From Bacteroidales bacterium (lineage in GTDB: Bacteria; Bacteroidota; Bacteroidia; Bacteroidales; F082), in assembly GCA_017630195.1 (NCBI GenBank), contig JAGBVS010000209.1, positions 1 through 63,377 of the forward strand: a stretch of DNA of 63,377 nt, written 5' to 3'. Shown here in pieces: positions 7,656-17,015 of the stretch (within the stretch, counting starts at the first letter, position 1; every line of letters begins with the position of its first letter). A model generated the notes under the pieces. That model was not told the DNA's origin. It did not search any database and saw only the letters and a list, made by a program, of their open reading frames with translations. Position numbers and translations under genes: made by a program.

Positions 7656-9288
7656 ATTCATAAAGTGTAGTAAGTTCAAATTTCTCGCAGTCGAAGAGAC
7701 CTTTGTCGCTGAGTTTCAATTTTGGTATCACGAGCAACGACATAAATCCCATAGTCATGAATGGGTCGTTTAATTTTGAACCGAATTCTTTGGATAAAGT
7801 CACGAGTGCTTGGTAATCAGCAGCTATTTTCTTTCCATCCTTATTTGTCATAAGACCAGCTATAGGAAGCGGAACGCAAATGTTTTTGTCTCGACTCCAG
7901 GCCGCCAATCCACCTTTTGTGTTGATAATCATATTAGCAGCATGTGCCATTTCCTCATCGCTGCATCCAATCACAACGATATTATGACTGTCGTGAGCCA
8001 CACTCGAAGCAATAGCTCCTTTTTTCAAACCGAAATTTTTTATGAAACCTAAAGAGATTTTCTTTTTCTCATAACGATTTATGACTGCAATTTTCAAAAT
8101 GTCATTATCAATATCGCTAACTAAATAATTATCAATACTCTTTGGCCTGCCAATGATTTTCTCGGTGAGAATTTCACCGCTTATAGCATTGATAATCTTT
8201 ATATTCTTGCCTTTGTCAAATATCTTAAAATCATCAATATTAACATTTTCAGTTTTGAAATTATTGATAGCATCGATTTCAGTTTCAGGAATCAGCGATT
8301 TATTGTTTTCAGCTACCAATTTTCCGTCAATGTAAGTCTTTAACACATTGAAATCGTTAAAATTGTCTATTATGATAAAATCTGCTGGGTCGTTTTTTTG
8401 TAACAATCCGACTTCAAGGTCATAATGTTTCACTGGAGTTAGCGTTGCAGCTTTTATAATGTCTAATATGTTGTAGCCCAATGATATAGATTTTTTTACA
8501 AGACTATTGATGTGACCGTTTATAAGTTCATGAGGGTGCATGTCGTCGGAACAGAACATTATCTTTTCCGGAGCTTCTTCAATGAGTGGAATAAGAGCCT
8601 CGAAGTTGTTGGCAGCGCTTCCTTTGCGAATCTGTATTGTCATTCCTAAAGCTACCTTTTCACGAGCTTCTTGGAGATTAGAACATTCGTGGTCTGTTGT
8701 AATTCCTGATTTGCAATATTTTATCAAATCATCGCCACTCAAAAGTGGAGCGTGACCGTCTATGGGCTTATTGTGTCGTTTCGCCGATTCTATTTTTTTA
8801 ACGACTTCATTATCATTGAATATGACACCTGGATAATTCATCATTTCGCCAAGATATTTTATGTCATTCATTGAAAGAAGTTCGTCAACAGCCTTCGAGT
8901 CTAAGATCGCTCCTGAAGTTTCAAAAGATGTAGCAGGTACGCAACTTGGAGCACCGAAATAAAATTTCATCGGTGATTTTTTACTGGTTTCAATCATATA
9001 TTTCACACCGTCAATACCTAAGACGTTGGCAATTTCATGCGGGTCGCTGACTGTCGCAACGGTGCCATGAGTTACGGCAAGACGTGCAAATTCAGTAGGA
9101 ACAAGCAAGGAACTTTCTATATGAATATGGGAATCTACAAGTCCAGGCATAATTATTTGCTCATTATTGTTGTCATCTTCTATGATATTGATAATCTTGC
9201 CATTTTCTACAAAAACAGTTCCTTTGAAAATGCGAGAATTAACAATGTCAACGATTTGTCCGCTTATTTGAAATACTGAGTTTTCCAT
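7654..9288 (-). CDS. ade: Adenine deaminase
   Basis: A 544-residue amidohydrolase that converts adenine to hypoxanthine. MPGLVDSHIHIESS has the HxH metal ligands, followed by SDPHEIANV, DGHAPLL, TTDHECS and FCSDDMHPHEL, all diagnostic of the Ade family, plus the C-terminal SVAHDSHNIVVIG block. An ATG at 9309 would add seven residues, but the -7 box TAAATTTG (9314-9307) overlaps it, so 9288 is the better start. Alone as a transcription unit. Confidence 0.93.
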   Translation of the reverse strand: MENSVFQISGQIVDIVNSRIFKGTVFVENGKIINIIEDDNNNEQIIMPGLVDSHIHIESSLLVPTEFARLAVTHGTVATVSDPHEIANVLGIDGVKYMIETSKKSPMKFYFGAPSCVPATSFETSGAILDSKAVDELLSMNDIKYLGEMMNYPGVIFNDNEVVKKIESAKRHNKPIDGHAPLLSGDDLIKYCKSGITTDHECSNLQEAREKVALGMTIQIRKGSAANNFEALIPLIEEAPEKIMFCSDDMHPHELINGHINSLVKKSISLGYNILDIIKAATLTPVKHYDLEVGLLQKNDPADFIIIDNFNDFNVLKTYIDGKLVAENNKSLIPETEIDAINNFKTENVNIDDFKIFDKGKNIKIINAISGEILTEKIIGRPKSIDNYLVSDIDNDILKIAVINRYEKKKISLGFIKNFGLKKGAIASSVAHDSHNIVVIGCSDEEMAHAANMIINTKGGLAAWSRDKNICVPLPIAGLMTNKDGKKIAADYQALVTLSKEFGSKLNDPFMTMGFMSLLVIPKLKLSDKGLFDCEKFELTTLYE

Positions 9289-9306
9289 GTAAAAATTTTT
9301 TATGAG

Positions 9307-9314
9307 CAAATTTA
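9307..9314 (-). promoter_or_regulatory. -7 box of ade
   Basis: TAAATTTG fits TAnnTTTG and would place the transcript start near 9302, 13 nt before the chosen ATG and downstream of the alternative one. No convincing -33 box. Confidence 0.5.
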
Positions 9315-9377
9315 CTATTTATAACTGAACAATTTAACGAATTGTTGTTTTATTATAAAAAATAAATATTAGGAATT

Positions 9378-9866
9378 ATGAATACGATTTATGATTTTAA
9401 AGCAGTGGCTTCTAATGGTAAAGAAGTGGATTTCAGGCAATTTAAAGGGAAAGTGCTGTTGATTGTCAATACTGCAAGCAAATGTGGCTTCACTCCGCAA
9501 TTTGCTGGTCTCGAGGAACTAAACCAAAAATATAAAGATAAAGGTCTGGTAATAATAGGATTTCCATGTAATCAATTTGGACATCAGGACCCAGGTTCTG
9601 ATGATGAAATTTTAGATTTCTGTCAAGTCAATTATGGCGTTTCTTTCTTGATGATGAAAAAGATAGAAGTTAATGGAGAAAATGCTTCGCCGATTTATAC
9701 TTTCCTGAAAGAAAAAACCAAAAACATTTTAGGTGAAGATATAAAATGGAACTTCACGAAATTCCTTATCTCTCCTGATGGCAGGAAAATAAAACGTTAC
9801 GCACCTACTGTCAAACCGAGCAGACTTGAAAAAGATATTGAAGAGATGATGATGGTAACGGTTTGA
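9378..9866 (+). CDS. Glutathione-peroxidase-family thiol peroxidase
   Basis: A 162-residue thioredoxin-fold peroxidase. Peroxidatic Cys36 sits in NTASKCGFTPQ; FPCNQFG supplies the second Cys and the catalytic Gln, and KWNFTKFL the Trp/Asn of the tetrad. Cys rather than selenocysteine and a second Cys suggest reduction by thioredoxin rather than glutathione. Removes H2O2 and organic hydroperoxides in the cytosol. Convergent with the patatin gene, 19 nt apart. Fits with SodB in the same window as oxidative defence. Confidence 0.92.
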   Translation: MNTIYDFKAVASNGKEVDFRQFKGKVLLIVNTASKCGFTPQFAGLEELNQKYKDKGLVIIGFPCNQFGHQDPGSDDEILDFCQVNYGVSFLMMKKIEVNGENASPIYTFLKEKTKNILGEDIKWNFTKFLISPDGRKIKRYAPTVKPSRLEKDIEEMMMVTV

Positions 9867-9885
9867 TATAATTAGTAGTTAGTCA

Positions 9886-10719
9886 TTAAAACAATGACTC
9901 TGCTAATTGGTATCCTTCTTCATACAATGCAAGTAATTTCTTGGTGTTGCGTTCCATTCTGCCGACTTCAATAGGTTTCTGCGGACGAATTACTACTATT
10001 TCTCCAGCATTTTCTAACTCTTCTATCATGTTGATTTGTTCGTTGTAAATCTTGTTGCGTTGACGGATGGCCTCTTGCATGGCAGGATATTCCTTGTAAA
10101 ATAATGAAGCTAATTTAATTTCTTTTTCAGATTTTCTATATCCTTTGTTACGGGTCAAGACAACGACATTGTTATCATAACCGAGTTCTCTTGCTCGTAA
10201 TATTGGAATGGAATCGGCAATGCCACCGTCTAACATAGGCTCGCCGTCAACATAAGTTATAGGACATACGAAAGGCAGACTGCTTGATGCTTTTACTATG
10301 TCAATCACTCTGTTGGCATCTTTTTTCTCTTCATAATAACATGCTTTTCCTGTGCGGCAACTTGTTGTGACCATCTCATAATGTTCTTTGCAATTTGCCA
10401 ACTTTTCATAATCGTAAGGTATTATTTCGTTAGGAAAAGTATGAAACAACAAATCGAAATCCATGATGTTGCCTTTTTTCAAAAGGTATTTTATTCCGAT
10501 GTAATTATATTTTTCAAGTAAATTTATATTGCTGAATTTAGCTCGGCCTCTTTGATTTGATATGTAGGAGAGTCCGTTGCAAGCACCGGCACTTACGCCA
10601 ATAGTATAAGGAAAACGTATTCCTTTATCCATGAAACAATCCAAAACTCCGCATGTGAAAACACCTCGCATACCGCCACCTTCAAGAATCAACCCGGATT
10701 TTTCTGTGATATTCATCAT
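9886..10719 (-). CDS. Patatin-like phospholipase (RssA/YjjU-like)
   Basis: A 277-residue acyl hydrolase of the patatin family. The oxyanion-hole loop EGGGMRG (13-19), nucleophile elbow GVSAG with Ser43, and catalytic Asp in MLDGGIADSIP (about residue 165) form the Ser-Asp dyad. Lacks a signal peptide, so likely cytosolic or membrane-peripheral. The C-terminal half (VIRPQKPIEVGRMERN) resembles the YjjU-type extension. Substrate unknown; lysophospholipid or acyl-glycerol is likely by family. Start could also be the second Met. Confidence 0.88.
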   Translation of the reverse strand: MMNITEKSGLILEGGGMRGVFTCGVLDCFMDKGIRFPYTIGVSAGACNGLSYISNQRGRAKFSNINLLEKYNYIGIKYLLKKGNIMDFDLLFHTFPNEIIPYDYEKLANCKEHYEMVTTSCRTGKACYYEEKKDANRVIDIVKASSSLPFVCPITYVDGEPMLDGGIADSIPILRARELGYDNNVVVLTRNKGYRKSEKEIKLASLFYKEYPAMQEAIRQRNKIYNEQINMIEELENAGEIVVIRPQKPIEVGRMERNTKKLLALYEEGYQLAESLF

Positions 10720-10732
10720 CTTATTTTTTTTA

Positions 10733-10770
10733 CAAAGGTATCATTTTTTGTTGAAAAAAAATTATCTTTG
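10733..10770. promoter_or_regulatory. Divergent -7 boxes for patatin and the GDPD-like lipoprotein
   Basis: TACCTTTG on the minus strand (10740-10733) and TATCTTTG on the plus strand (10763-10770) both fit TAnnTTTG and lie 22 bp apart, so the two polymerase sites overlap and probably compete. Confidence 0.55.
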
Positions 10771-10793
10771 CAACATATAAGTCAATTTTTTAA

Positions 10794-11531
10794 ATGAAAA
10801 ATATCATACTCTCAATTTTTGTATTATTGTTGTTGTTTTCATGTGATAATGAAAATAATATAAAAAATAAATCATTTGATTATCCCGAGTCCAAGATTTG
10901 GAAACATGGCGTTTATTCCAAATATGACGCTCAGAAATATGAAGGTGTTTTTGACGGTTTAGAAGTGGATGTCATATATTCACCTGAGAAAAATGATATT
11001 TACGTTGGTAGGGTAGTGGCTGATACATCAAAAAAACAGACTCTTGATGATTGGCTCGCCATATTGAAAAAGCCTAACAGTATGTCATATTGGATTGATT
11101 TTAAAAATCTTTCAGCTGATAATGCTAAGCTTGCATTTGATGTTTTGGACAGCATAGTGGAAAAATATAATTTGGAACATAAATTTTTTGTGGAAAGCCA
11201 AGATGTCAAGGCTTTAAAAATTGCCAAAAAAAGAGATTATCATGTTATGCTGTGGGTTGAGAATCTTTATTGGAAGAAAAAAACTTACGAAGACACGGTT
11301 GCCGTGATGAAAAAGATAAGAAATCAGATAGCAGATCTTCAGCCTGATGCAATAAGCTGCGAATATAGAATGTTCCCTATTTTGTGCGACAGTTTCCCTG
11401 AACAGAATATCCATTTTTGGGATACTCCCAAAAAATATACCCCTGAAAACGTTGAGTTTACAAAGAAACTCTGCGAAAATGAAAGCGTAAAAGTGGTACT
11501 CGTCGATTATCCTAATCCTATAGAATATTAA
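10794..11531 (+). CDS. GDPD/PLC-like phosphodiesterase-superfamily lipoprotein
   Basis: A 245-residue lipoprotein (LLLFSC, lipid on Cys17). KHGVYSKYDAQKYEG, FDGLEVDVIY and SYWIDFKNLS followed by KFFVESQDVKAL match, in order, the first strands of glycerophosphodiester-phosphodiesterase-like TIM barrels (also FAM151-type). The Glu and Asp of GLEVDV and the first His are kept, but the usual HRG and the later HD are changed (HGV; VGR), so activity is uncertain. Its tail meets the LTA-synthase-like gene convergently, 11 nt away. A role on glycerophosphate polymers or lipids is inference. Confidence 0.6.
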   Translation: MKNIILSIFVLLLLFSCDNENNIKNKSFDYPESKIWKHGVYSKYDAQKYEGVFDGLEVDVIYSPEKNDIYVGRVVADTSKKQTLDDWLAILKKPNSMSYWIDFKNLSADNAKLAFDVLDSIVEKYNLEHKFFVESQDVKALKIAKKRDYHVMLWVENLYWKKKTYEDTVAVMKKIRNQIADLQPDAISCEYRMFPILCDSFPEQNIHFWDTPKKYTPENVEFTKKLCENESVKVVLVDYPNPIEY

Positions 11532-11542
11532 CAAGAACCTTA

Positions 11543-13942
11543 TCAATCTTTGGAACCTAATACTGAAATGTTAATATTTTTTAACGTTACAGTATGATTA
11601 GGATTCCATAAGGAATTTTTTTCCGTTGCTCTAAGATATATATCGAATTTATTTTTATCAAAGTCTTCTGTATAAAATATCTTGACAAATTCTAATTTCA
11701 ACCATTTGTTAGGACGATATTTTCCTACGATATTTTTGCTGATGTTATCGTATTGCGTGATTTTGCTGTTCCTATCATAGAAATAGTCGATGCCGAGATT
11801 TATAAATTGATCTTGCCATACGGAATCTGTATATAAAATATCAGCAGTGATTATGATTTTCACTTCTTTATGTTGGCTCTTTATATTGTCGGAGAGTATT
11901 TCTACCTGTTTTGGTTTCTTGCCTCCAGGTTTTTCTTGTGGAGAAGAACAATATACAGAATCAATGGTATAGCTTTCAATAATTTCAAATTGGCTATGTG
12001 GGAATAATGGATTCTTAGTAATTTTATTATTTGAATATGAATAGTTATCCACATATATCATAGCTTGGAATTTCTCGTTTATTTCATTGATTAGTTCTTT
12101 GTCATCAATTTTTTCAAGTTCAAGATTATCCTTAATCAAGAATAATCTCTTGTTGTTATTTCCGAATGTATAATAATAGTTTTCATAAATGCCGTCAAAA
12201 ATCTTTCTGGTATATCTGAAGAAACAAGTCTTTAAATCGCAATGGAAATCTGTGATGGTGTCGAGGGCTTGTCCCATCCAATGAATATTCTTAGGAGTAT
12301 TCATGTTAAAGTTGTCTCTTAACAATGCATTGATGGAAGGAACGATGTCGTTGTGAGAGACCACCGACTTGAAATGTTGAGTTTTTTCAAGCATTGGTGA
12401 CCATATAATTAAAGGTACATGAAAAGCGTCGAGGGCTTTCTCCGGTTTCTGATTTAGGCTGTGGTCGCCGGTGATGATAAATATAGTGTTGCCGTCTTTG
12501 TCGTATTCGGTGTAACGATTGATAAAATGTTTTATAGATTCGTCACCGTAAAGCGCGGCTGCGTGGTAACCAATATTTTCATTTTTTTTGGCTTGTTCGC
12601 TCTCCGGATATCTTGCAATTATTTTAGATACTCTGTCGTAGTAAACGTCAGTTCTTTCTTTATCATTGAGTCTTAGTCTGTTGTCGTGTTGTGATACTGT
12701 TATGAATAAATCGAAATACGATTTTGTTTTATTACGTTGTTCTATGATGTCCATGCTTTTGTCGAACATCACTTTATCTTGATATCCCCAGTATGTAAAG
12801 TCGTATTTTTTGTTTTTCTTTTTCTTTTGGTCTTCGAAAAATGGAGATAGAAAATCGGTTTGTTGAGAGACGAGATAATCGTAAACTTTATCGAAAGAAA
12901 ACTCTCCGGCATAGAATGCGCTTGTCATGTAATCGTTGTCTTTCAATACACTGATGAGAGAATTATATTCCGGTATGTTGCCAAATTGGAATCCCATGGT
13001 TCCATGAGGTACGGAGCCGGTAGTGGCAGGGACGGCACCGAAACTGCGAGGTGTTGTCGATAAACAGTTGCTCCAATAAAGTGAATGTTTTGATAATGAA
13101 TCTAAAAATGGTGTGAAACTGATGCCGTATTCGTTTTCTCCGAAAATATTGGCACCCAACGATTCTACAATGATTAGGACGATATTAGGTTTTTTGTGTG
13201 ATTTCTTGAAATATGGTCCTAAGACATTAGGAATGTCGTCTCTTCTTTCAAGAGGATATTCGTTGTCTATAATATTTCTGTCAGGGAATATCTGATTGAA
13301 TGTCTCTATTTTATCTTTATCGAGTTCTATTTTTGAGAAAGTCTGGTCATTTTTTTCTTTTTCTAAACAGGCTTTTACGCAATATGAAATTTTGTTAACT
13401 ATGTATTTGTCTTGGTTTGCTTTTGCTTTAAAAAACAATATTGACGATGCACATATTACCAACAAGGAAATTAAGGCTATTGTATTGTTGAGTTCTATCT
13501 TAGATAATTTTATGGAAATCAATACGTATGTGCATATTGTTGCAATAACCGCGAGAATAATCCAGATGTTAAGGAAACTTTTAATTGTAAACCATGTCTC
13601 CCATAAAGGTCGGTTAATCAATTCGTTACCCATGAGAGTGCCGGTGGAATTGTGATAGACGACGAGACCGGCTTCAAATATGAACATTATTCCGAATAGT
13701 ATCGATGTTGTGAATGTGGCAGTTTTTTTTGAAAATAATGAAATGATAAAATATATCACAAAGACTAACAAACTGACGAAGCAAGTACACACCAAATTAT
13801 TGTAAATCAATCCGGAAAAGCTGCTGATTTCTGAAATGCCTCCAATAAAAAGCATCTCAATAAATCTGATTGCAAATGTGAATAAAATATAACATAATGT
13901 TAATGTTATAAATGTCTTTATGTTTTTAACAGTGTCTTTCAT
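11543..13942 (-). CDS. LTA synthase-family sulfatase-fold membrane phosphotransferase
   Basis: A 799-residue protein with about five N-terminal transmembrane segments (residues 1-190), then an alkaline-phosphatase/sulfatase-fold domain starting KKPNIVLIIVESLGANIF. TTPRSFGAVPATTGSVPHGTMG holds candidate nucleophile Thr, TVSQHDNRL and IFIITGDHSLNQ the metal ligands, and HVPLIIWSP a family block. About 180 residues of an extra C-terminal beta-rich domain follow. Family enzymes transfer phosphoglycerol or phosphoethanolamine from phospholipid to an envelope glycan. Gram-negative Bacteroidota do not make classical LTA, so the acceptor is open. A short ORF overlaps its start by ATGA. Confidence 0.85.
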   Translation of the reverse strand: MKDTVKNIKTFITLTLCYILFTFAIRFIEMLFIGGISEISSFSGLIYNNLVCTCFVSLLVFVIYFIISLFSKKTATFTTSILFGIMFIFEAGLVVYHNSTGTLMGNELINRPLWETWFTIKSFLNIWIILAVIATICTYVLISIKLSKIELNNTIALISLLVICASSILFFKAKANQDKYIVNKISYCVKACLEKEKNDQTFSKIELDKDKIETFNQIFPDRNIIDNEYPLERRDDIPNVLGPYFKKSHKKPNIVLIIVESLGANIFGENEYGISFTPFLDSLSKHSLYWSNCLSTTPRSFGAVPATTGSVPHGTMGFQFGNIPEYNSLISVLKDNDYMTSAFYAGEFSFDKVYDYLVSQQTDFLSPFFEDQKKKKNKKYDFTYWGYQDKVMFDKSMDIIEQRNKTKSYFDLFITVSQHDNRLRLNDKERTDVYYDRVSKIIARYPESEQAKKNENIGYHAAALYGDESIKHFINRYTEYDKDGNTIFIITGDHSLNQKPEKALDAFHVPLIIWSPMLEKTQHFKSVVSHNDIVPSINALLRDNFNMNTPKNIHWMGQALDTITDFHCDLKTCFFRYTRKIFDGIYENYYYTFGNNNKRLFLIKDNLELEKIDDKELINEINEKFQAMIYVDNYSYSNNKITKNPLFPHSQFEIIESYTIDSVYCSSPQEKPGGKKPKQVEILSDNIKSQHKEVKIIITADILYTDSVWQDQFINLGIDYFYDRNSKITQYDNISKNIVGKYRPNKWLKLEFVKIFYTEDFDKNKFDIYLRATEKNSLWNPNHTVTLKNINISVLGSKD

Positions 13943-14019
13943 TCTTGTTTATTAGCTTTAATTATGATGTCAATGTTATCTAACGTCATTTCGTTGAATC
14001 TACCCGTCAAGAATTTCAC
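13939..14019 (-). CDS. Candidate 26-residue upstream ORF coupled to the LTA-synthase-like gene
   Basis: Starting at a GTG (14019), 26 codons end in a TGA that overlaps the downstream ATG as ATGA (13942-13939), the usual arrangement for translational coupling. The peptide is basic at the start and rich in Ile/Asn/Asp at the end (NIDIIIKANKQE). It starts about 20 nt after the predicted transcript start. It could be a regulatory leader, the remnant of a lost upstream gene, or chance; codons look ordinary for this genome. Confidence 0.3.
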   Translation of the reverse strand: MKFLTGRFNEMTLDNIDIIIKANKQE

Positions 14020-14045
14020 ATCATTATATGCTTTTTTGTAATATG

Positions 14046-14053
14046 CAAAGATA
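14046..14053 (-). promoter_or_regulatory. -7 box of the LTA-synthase-like gene
   Basis: TATCTTTG (14053-14046) is the commonest form of the -7 box in this window and gives a leader of about 95 nt that contains the 26-codon ORF. Confidence 0.55.
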
Positions 14054-14112
14054 ACTTATTATTTTAAAATATAATAAGGTGATGTGATGAATTATGTTGT
14101 TAATAAAATAAA

Positions 14113-14141
14113 AAAGAGCAACCTCATTAAGGTCGCCCTTT
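14113..14141 (-). terminator. Rho-independent terminator of the T9SS cargo gene
   Basis: On the minus-strand RNA, AAAGGGCGACCU pairs with AGGUUGCUCUUU (12 bp, two G-U) around a 5-nt loop and is followed by a U-rich run. The plus-strand version has mismatches, so it is oriented for the leftward gene ending at 14167. Confidence 0.85.
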
Positions 14142-14166
14142 ACCATTGTTTTAAGCCTTTGACTTA

Positions 14167-16167
14167 TTATTTAGCAACAACAACTTTTTTAACAGTTGTC
14201 TTAGCGTCTGAAGTAAGAACTCTTACGAAGTAGATGCCGTTGTCGTATTTAGCTGTGCTGATTTGAACGTCGTCGTTGTTTACGTTGATAACATCAACTG
14301 TTTGGCCAACAGCGTTATAGATTTCAACATTAACGATGTTTTCACCTTCGATGTTGAAATAGTTTTTAGCTGGGTTAGGCATGATGTCGATATTGTTTTC
14401 TGTAGCGACTTCGTCAATATTAGCTTCGCAATTAACTTCGTAATTTAAGAAGTTTAATTCGAAAGTATCTGTGATGCCAGCCATATCAACTTTATAAATT
14501 TCTTCGCCTTCCAAAGCGATTGAGAAACCGATTTCTGCATCCCATTCACCTTTAACCCATGTGAATGTATATGTATCGTGACATAATGGGAGTACTAAAA
14601 CTTCAGGTTCTTCGATGTAACCACCTTGTTTAAGTTCTACTTTATAAACCATATCGCTCAAAGTGCCGACTATTTCGATGTAAGCATTGTTCCAGCCGTC
14701 GCCGTATTCGTCAATCATGGTGAAAGTAAGTTCGCACATATTTGCTGCTGCACAAGGGTAGATTGTAGGTTTTACTGTGTTGGAACCGCCTGACAAGCAT
14801 TCGCCGCCCCAATTAGCTCTGACCAAGAATGTATATTGACCTGGTTCCAAGTCTTCAATTTCGAATGATGTTTCTGTGATGCCTGAGTAGATAGGTTCTG
14901 TTGCTGAATATCCAGTATAGATTTCGTAAGTTACGTTAACAGGGTCAGCTGGAGCATCCCAAGAGAGAGCAACATTGTTAAAATCGTTTTCAGGGATTGA
15001 ATATGTTAAATTTGTTGGGCCGTCGCACAATGATTCTTCGAGAGTGATGATGAATGTGCAGTCTTGACCGTCAATGTTAGCAGCGCCGATGAAAGTTCTG
15101 CCGTCAGCTGTTACGTTGTTGATGCTGTATATAATCCATGATTCTGTTTCGCCAACGCCATTAGCTAATAAGTAATCACTGAAGTACATTACTTCGCCGC
15201 CTACGTAAGCGAAAGCTCTTCTCATATCAGGCATTGGAGGAAATCCGCCAGCCATATAACCGAAGGCATCGCCATTGTCTGTTACACAAGTTGCTGATAA
15301 TGATGAACCTGCTTCGAGTGTATTAGCGATTTGTGTTAATTCTTCGCCAACGATGTCGTAAACGAAAGCATTACCTTCCATGCCATCAACATAACCGCAG
15401 ATATATCTGCCGCTTGGAGATGCATTCATAGCTTCACCGTAGATGCCGTCAATATTATAAATTTGGCCGTCTTTCCAGTAACATACTGTCCAATAACCTA
15501 TTTCGTCAGTGCCGTGACCAACTACAACGCTACCGTCGCTGCTGATGCCGTTAGGTCTTGTTTGTGTTGATGCTCCGTTAGGAAGTTTTGTGTAGCCATC
15601 GTTAGGATTCCAGATGTAAGTTGATGTTTCCCAATCTGCTGTAAATTGCATAACACCTACATTAAGTCCGTCGTTTGACATAGCCCAAGCGCCGTTGTAA
15701 TCAGGGTTGTCCATATCCAAGAAGAATTCTGGATAGTCAGGATTCATGCCTAAGAATTGCCATTCTTTTGTGTCTGAATGCCATAAGCCGCCAACTGAAG
15801 CGCCTTGGTCGTTTGTGTAGTAACCAGCTACGATACCATCGTCAGACACAGCGAAAACTGTACCTTCAATGTAAATCATACCTGTTGCTTCTGACCAATA
15901 ATAGCTCTCGGATTCGCCAAATGCTTGGATAGCAACGTGTTGTTTGTTGTCTGAAATGTCGTATGGGAAGTGATAATCGCTATCAATAATTGTGATAGCA
16001 GCACCTCTAACATCCATTACTCTTACTTCAGGAGCTCTGTTTTCTTTCTTAACATCTTGTTTTTCAACTGATGTCATGGCATTGTAAGTCGCTTTTTTTT
16101 GAGCGTTTACGCTGAAACCGCATACAAAAAGAGCTAATGCCAACATTAAATGTAAAGCTTTCTTCAT
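14167..16167 (-). CDS. Large secreted HAF-repeat/Fn3-like protein with T9SS type A sorting domain
   Basis: A 666-residue secreted protein. Signal peptide (LALFVCGFSVNAQ), then residues about 50-370 with HAF-like repeats (AVSDDGIVAGYY, AMSNDGLNVGV, GISSDGSVVVGHG, NASPSGRYICGY), which suggest a beta-propeller. A fibronectin type III-like domain covers about 385-470, then a CELTFTMIDEYGDGWNNAY domain also seen in Bacteroidales surface adhesins, and finally MPNPAKNYFNIEG...VKKVVVAK, a complete T9SS type A sorting domain. Probably surface-exposed or released by the Por/Gld system; ligand and activity are unknown. It has its own promoter and terminator. Confidence 0.85.
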   Translation of the reverse strand: MKKALHLMLALALFVCGFSVNAQKKATYNAMTSVEKQDVKKENRAPEVRVMDVRGAAITIIDSDYHFPYDISDNKQHVAIQAFGESESYYWSEATGMIYIEGTVFAVSDDGIVAGYYTNDQGASVGGLWHSDTKEWQFLGMNPDYPEFFLDMDNPDYNGAWAMSNDGLNVGVMQFTADWETSTYIWNPNDGYTKLPNGASTQTRPNGISSDGSVVVGHGTDEIGYWTVCYWKDGQIYNIDGIYGEAMNASPSGRYICGYVDGMEGNAFVYDIVGEELTQIANTLEAGSSLSATCVTDNGDAFGYMAGGFPPMPDMRRAFAYVGGEVMYFSDYLLANGVGETESWIIYSINNVTADGRTFIGAANIDGQDCTFIITLEESLCDGPTNLTYSIPENDFNNVALSWDAPADPVNVTYEIYTGYSATEPIYSGITETSFEIEDLEPGQYTFLVRANWGGECLSGGSNTVKPTIYPCAAANMCELTFTMIDEYGDGWNNAYIEIVGTLSDMVYKVELKQGGYIEEPEVLVLPLCHDTYTFTWVKGEWDAEIGFSIALEGEEIYKVDMAGITDTFELNFLNYEVNCEANIDEVATENNIDIMPNPAKNYFNIEGENIVNVEIYNAVGQTVDVINVNNDDVQISTAKYDNGIYFVRVLTSDAKTTVKKVVVAK

Positions 16168-16266
16168 ATTTTCTGATTTATAATTTATAATAATTTTAAT
16201 AAAAGTCTAAATAGAGTTTTTAAGGTTTCAAAAACAAATAGTTATTATCTGCTCTAAAATCGTATG

Positions 16267-16274
16267 CAAATATA
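16267..16274 (-). promoter_or_regulatory. -7 box of the T9SS cargo gene
   Basis: TATATTTG (16274-16267) fits TAnnTTTG, with an ATTG 20 nt upstream as a weak -33 element. Leader about 95 nt. Confidence 0.5.
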
Positions 16275-16393
16275 CAAATACTTTTAAAAAAAATCAATAT
16301 AAAAATCATTTTTATATGTTAAAAATATTTAACATACAAAAACTTAGGTTGAAAAGACAAAATGCTGATTTAAAATGGAAATATTGATAAATA

Positions 16394-16423
16394 ACAAGAC
16401 ACCTATTGTAGTAAGTGTCTTGT
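16394..16423. terminator. Hairpin terminator of sodB
   Basis: ACAAGACAC (16394-16402) and GTGTCTTGT (16415-16423) pair perfectly over 9 bp around a 12-nt loop, 7 nt past the sodB stop codon. Confidence 0.7.
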
Positions 16424-16430
16424 TTTGTTC

Positions 16431-17015
16431 TTAAAATTCTTCGAGTCTCTTTTCTACGAATTTCCAGTTGATGATTTGCCAGAATTCGTTGAGATATGCA
16501 AGTCTAAGATTTTGTTGATCAAGGTAATATGCGTGTTCCCAGACGTCACATGTTAGTAAAGGTCGTAGTTCTTTATTAGTTAAAGGCGTTTCTGCATTGC
16601 TTGTCTGCATCAGTAATAGTTTGCCGCTTTTGTCGCAAACTAACCAAAGCCAGCCTGAACCGAATAATGTTGCAGCTTGTTTGATGAATATTTGCTTGAA
16701 ATTGTCGAAACTTCCGAAGTCGCGTTCTATTGTTTTGAGCAAAACGGCTTGCGGTAAATCGCCTTTTTCCGGAGTCATGCAATGCCAGTAAAAAGTGTGA
16801 TTCCAGACTTGTGCGGCATTGTTGAAAATTGCGCCTTCGCTATTCTTGATAATATCTTCAAGACTCATTTTCTCGTAATGAGTATTCTCTATTAAGTTGT
16901 TGAGATTCTTGACATATGAGGCATGATGCTGACCATAATGAAAATCAATGGTTTTTTGAGAAATATGCGGCTCTAACGCATCTCTCTTGTAGGGTAATTT
17001 AGGTAATTCTATCAT
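16431..17015 (-). CDS. sodB: Superoxide dismutase (Fe/cambialistic type)
   Basis: A 194-residue SodA/B-family enzyme. Metal ligands are His26 (FHYGQHH), the His of WNHTFYWHC, and Asp and His in CDVWEHAYYLD. Gln in NNAAQVWNHTFYW is the FeSOD signature position, so iron or dual metal use is likely. Dismutates superoxide in the cytosol. The interface block reads QQNLRLAYLNEFW where most relatives have YQNRRPDY, a mild divergence. An in-frame ATG at 17039 would add eight residues; family alignments begin at MIELPKLPY, so 17015 is chosen. Confidence 0.93.
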   Translation of the reverse strand: MIELPKLPYKRDALEPHISQKTIDFHYGQHHASYVKNLNNLIENTHYEKMSLEDIIKNSEGAIFNNAAQVWNHTFYWHCMTPEKGDLPQAVLLKTIERDFGSFDNFKQIFIKQAATLFGSGWLWLVCDKSGKLLLMQTSNAETPLTNKELRPLLTCDVWEHAYYLDQQNLRLAYLNEFWQIINWKFVEKRLEEF

